In this document: positions 62,614 through 64,000 of the stretch, piece by piece
Layout of the letters: every line of letters starts with the position of its first letter
How positions within the stretch are numbered: position 1 is the first letter of the stretch
From: Polynucleobacter sp. MWH-UH2A
Lineage (GTDB): Bacteria > Pseudomonadota > Gammaproteobacteria > Burkholderiales > Burkholderiaceae
DNA: 64,000 bases
Assembly (NCBI RefSeq): GCF_018687195.1
Contig: NZ_CP061321.1
Coordinates: 620,001-684,000, forward strand
Reading direction: 5' to 3'
The notes under the pieces: generated by a model
Told to the model about the DNA's origin: nothing
What the model saw: only the letters and a program-made list of their open reading frames with translations
The model's database searches: none
Translations under genes and position numbers: made by a program

Positions 62614-63551
62614 GCTAACCAATCACGCGGTTTGAGGTAATAGTCATAGAGCTTAGCCTCGGGTGTGCCAGGCTCCGGATGCCAGTTGTAGCGCCATTGC
62701 ACCACAGGTGGCATTGACATCAAGATGGATTCGGTACGCCCGCCTGAGTGAAGGCCAAAGATGGTGCCGCGATCGAAGATGAGGTTGTATTCCACATAGC
62801 GACCACGACGATATTCTTGGAATGACTTTTCTTCTGCCGTAAAGGAATCTTTGTAGCGCCTCTCCACAATGGGTAGATAGGCATTAATAAAGGCATCACC
62901 TACGGCGCGCGTCATGGCAAAGCTTTTCTCAAACCCTAATTCATTAAAGTCATCAAAAAATACACCACCAATACCGCGAGGCTCTTCGCGATGCTTCAGA
63001 TAAAAGTACTCATCGCACCATTTCTTAAAGCGAGGGTAGAGTGAGTCGCCAAAGGGGTCTAGTGCGTCTTTAGCCGTTTGATGAAAGTGTTTGCAATCTT
63101 CATCTACGCCGTAGTAGGGTGTTAGGTCAAAGCCGCCACCAAACCACCACACTGGCTCCTTATCAGGCGCTTGCGCAATAAAACAGCGCACATTCATATG
63201 CGTAGTGGGTACTTTGGGATTATTCGGATGGAAGACCAAGGAGACCCCCATCGCCTCAAAGCTACGACCCGCTACCTCAGGGCGATGATGTGATGCCGAG
63301 GGTGGCATTTGATCACCGCGAACATGGGAGAAACCAACCCCACCTTTTTCTAAAATATTGCCGCCATCCAGGATGCAGGTGCGACCATATCCTTTGAGTT
63401 TGCTGTCCTCAGGCTTATGCCATTCATCGGCGACAAAGGCTTTGCCATCTAAAGCACTCATTGCGCTAGTGATGCGATCTTGCAGCCCAAGAAAATAATT
63501 CTTTAAGGCTGCTATATCGATTTGGGTCTGTTCAGCTGACAAAAGAGGCAA
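62610..63551 (-). CDS. hemF: Oxygen-dependent coproporphyrinogen III oxidase
   Basis: 313 residues, the normal length. [47 protein letters not shown] and [18 protein letters not shown] are the HemF signatures, and YNLIFDRGT carries active-site residues. It needs O2, so haem synthesis here is aerobic. The start codon is TTG (63551); no ATG is upstream in frame. It is 16 bp after purD. Confidence 0.95.
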   Translation of the reverse strand: MPLLSAEQTQIDIAALKNYFLGLQDRITSAMSALDGKAFVADEWHKPEDSKLKGYGRTCILDGGNILEKGGVGFSHVRGDQMPPSASHHRPEVAGRSFEAMGVSLVFHPNNPKVPTTHMNVRCFIAQAPDKEPVWWFGGGFDLTPYYGVDEDCKHFHQTAKDALDPFGDSLYPRFKKWCDEYFYLKHREEPRGIGGVFFDDFNELGFEKSFAMTRAVGDAFINAYLPIVERRYKDSFTAEEKSFQEYRRGRYVEYNLIFDRGTIFGLHSGGRTESILMSMPPVVQWRYNWHPEPGTPEAKLYDYYLKPRDWLA

Positions 63552-63567
63552 TCTTTATTTTGAGTAT

Positions 63568-64000
63568 TTATTTAATAGCGCGGTAACCAATGTCTTTGCG
63601 ATATTGCATGCCGTCAAATTCGATTTTGCTAATTGCGTCATAAGCCTTTTGTTGGGCACCTTTTACAGTATCTGCTAAACCAACAACGCAGAGAACTCGC
63701 CCGCCAGAGGTCACAACTTTGCCATCTTGCAATTTGGTGCCCGCATGAAAGGTGATCTGATCATCCGTATCAGCTGGTATGCCAGTAATGACATCACCAT
63801 TGCGTGGAGTGTCTGGGTAATTGTGAGCAGCCAGTACTACGCCAAGCGCCGTACGACGATCCCATTCGAGTTCCACTTCATTGAGCTTGCCATCAACAGC
63901 GTGGTCAAGCGCATTTACGAGATCACTACGCAAGCGAGCCATGATCGGTTGGGTTTCTGGATCGCCCATGCGGCAATTGAACTCAAGGGTTTTGATTTTT
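63568..64000 (-). CDS. purD: Phosphoribosylamine-glycine ligase, C-terminal part (5' end outside window)
   Basis: About 144 residues are visible, in frame to the window edge. The upstream codons read KTLEFNCRMGDPETQPIM, the conserved GARS C-terminal ATP-grasp block; the family usually has RFGDPETQ. ALGVVLAAHNYPDTPRNGD and GGRVLCVVGLADTV follow. It catalyses the second step of purine synthesis. Confidence 0.95.
   Translation of the reverse strand, partial: KIKTLEFNCRMGDPETQPIMARLRSDLVNALDHAVDGKLNEVELEWDRRTALGVVLAAHNYPDTPRNGDVITGIPADTDDQITFHAGTKLQDGKVVTSGGRVLCVVGLADTVKGAQQKAYDAISKIEFDGMQYRKDIGYRAIK

Overview
Most likely a Polynucleobacter-type betaproteobacterium (Burkholderiales). The purD-hemF-nadD-rsfS-rlmH-maf-rng block, the msbA/glycosyltransferase cluster, dnaE and the tsaE/amiC/queG group all read as that lineage, and codon use is moderately AT-rich throughout. 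This is a judgement from protein appearance; no database search was run.

The window has two halves. From about 38.1 kb to the end is a housekeeping chromosome: an intact tRNA-Lys(TTT), amiC, tsaE, queG, azlCD, a YdiJ-like FAD/Fe-S dehydrogenase with its GntR regulator, a glyoxylate-type aminotransferase and a GlcG-like gene, rhlE, gluQ, dnaE, LPS glycosyltransferases, msbA, rng, maf, rlmH, rsfS, nadD, hemF and the 3' part of purD.

From about 0.59 to 38.12 kb is accessory DNA anchored on that tRNA-Lys. Three identical 45-nt copies of the tRNA 3' end (589-633, 28246-28290, 31514-31558) and one decayed copy (from 22729) lie in the same orientation. Each is preceded by a hairpin terminator. The three good copies are followed by similar flanks carrying two GTGCGATTG words 12 bp apart. 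I read this as serial insertion of related elements at one tRNA, leaving four cargo segments and no integrase. Segment A (0.6-22.7 kb) holds a thiosulfate/sulfur module (HiPIP, TsdA, two YeeE/YedE proteins, an NPCGP-repeat peptide, a sulfurtransferase and a persulfide-sensor-like ArsR protein), two Crp/Fnr regulators, TrxC, a UbiA-type prenyltransferase, copper-type small proteins and a P-II protein. It also holds a transglutaminase/ATP-grasp/DUF2126 peptide-modification cluster and a PHB-depolymerase run ending in a BLUF photosensor. Segment B (22.8-28.2 kb) holds two HPP membrane proteins and a complete cyanate uptake and cyanase operon. Segment C (28.3-31.5 kb) holds two Ntn-type amidohydrolases and an SMR pump. 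Segment D (31.6-38.1 kb) holds a three-part heavy-metal RND efflux system.

FNR-type palindromes (TTGAT-N4-ATCAA and close variants) occur upstream of genes in segments A and C, and the first Crp/Fnr protein has the matching E-x-x-S-R recognition helix. Low-oxygen or redox control of the accessory cargo is therefore plausible. Nitrogen control is suggested by an NtrC-like 17-bp palindrome before the P-II gene and a TGCACCAAAA word shared with the cyanate operon promoter.
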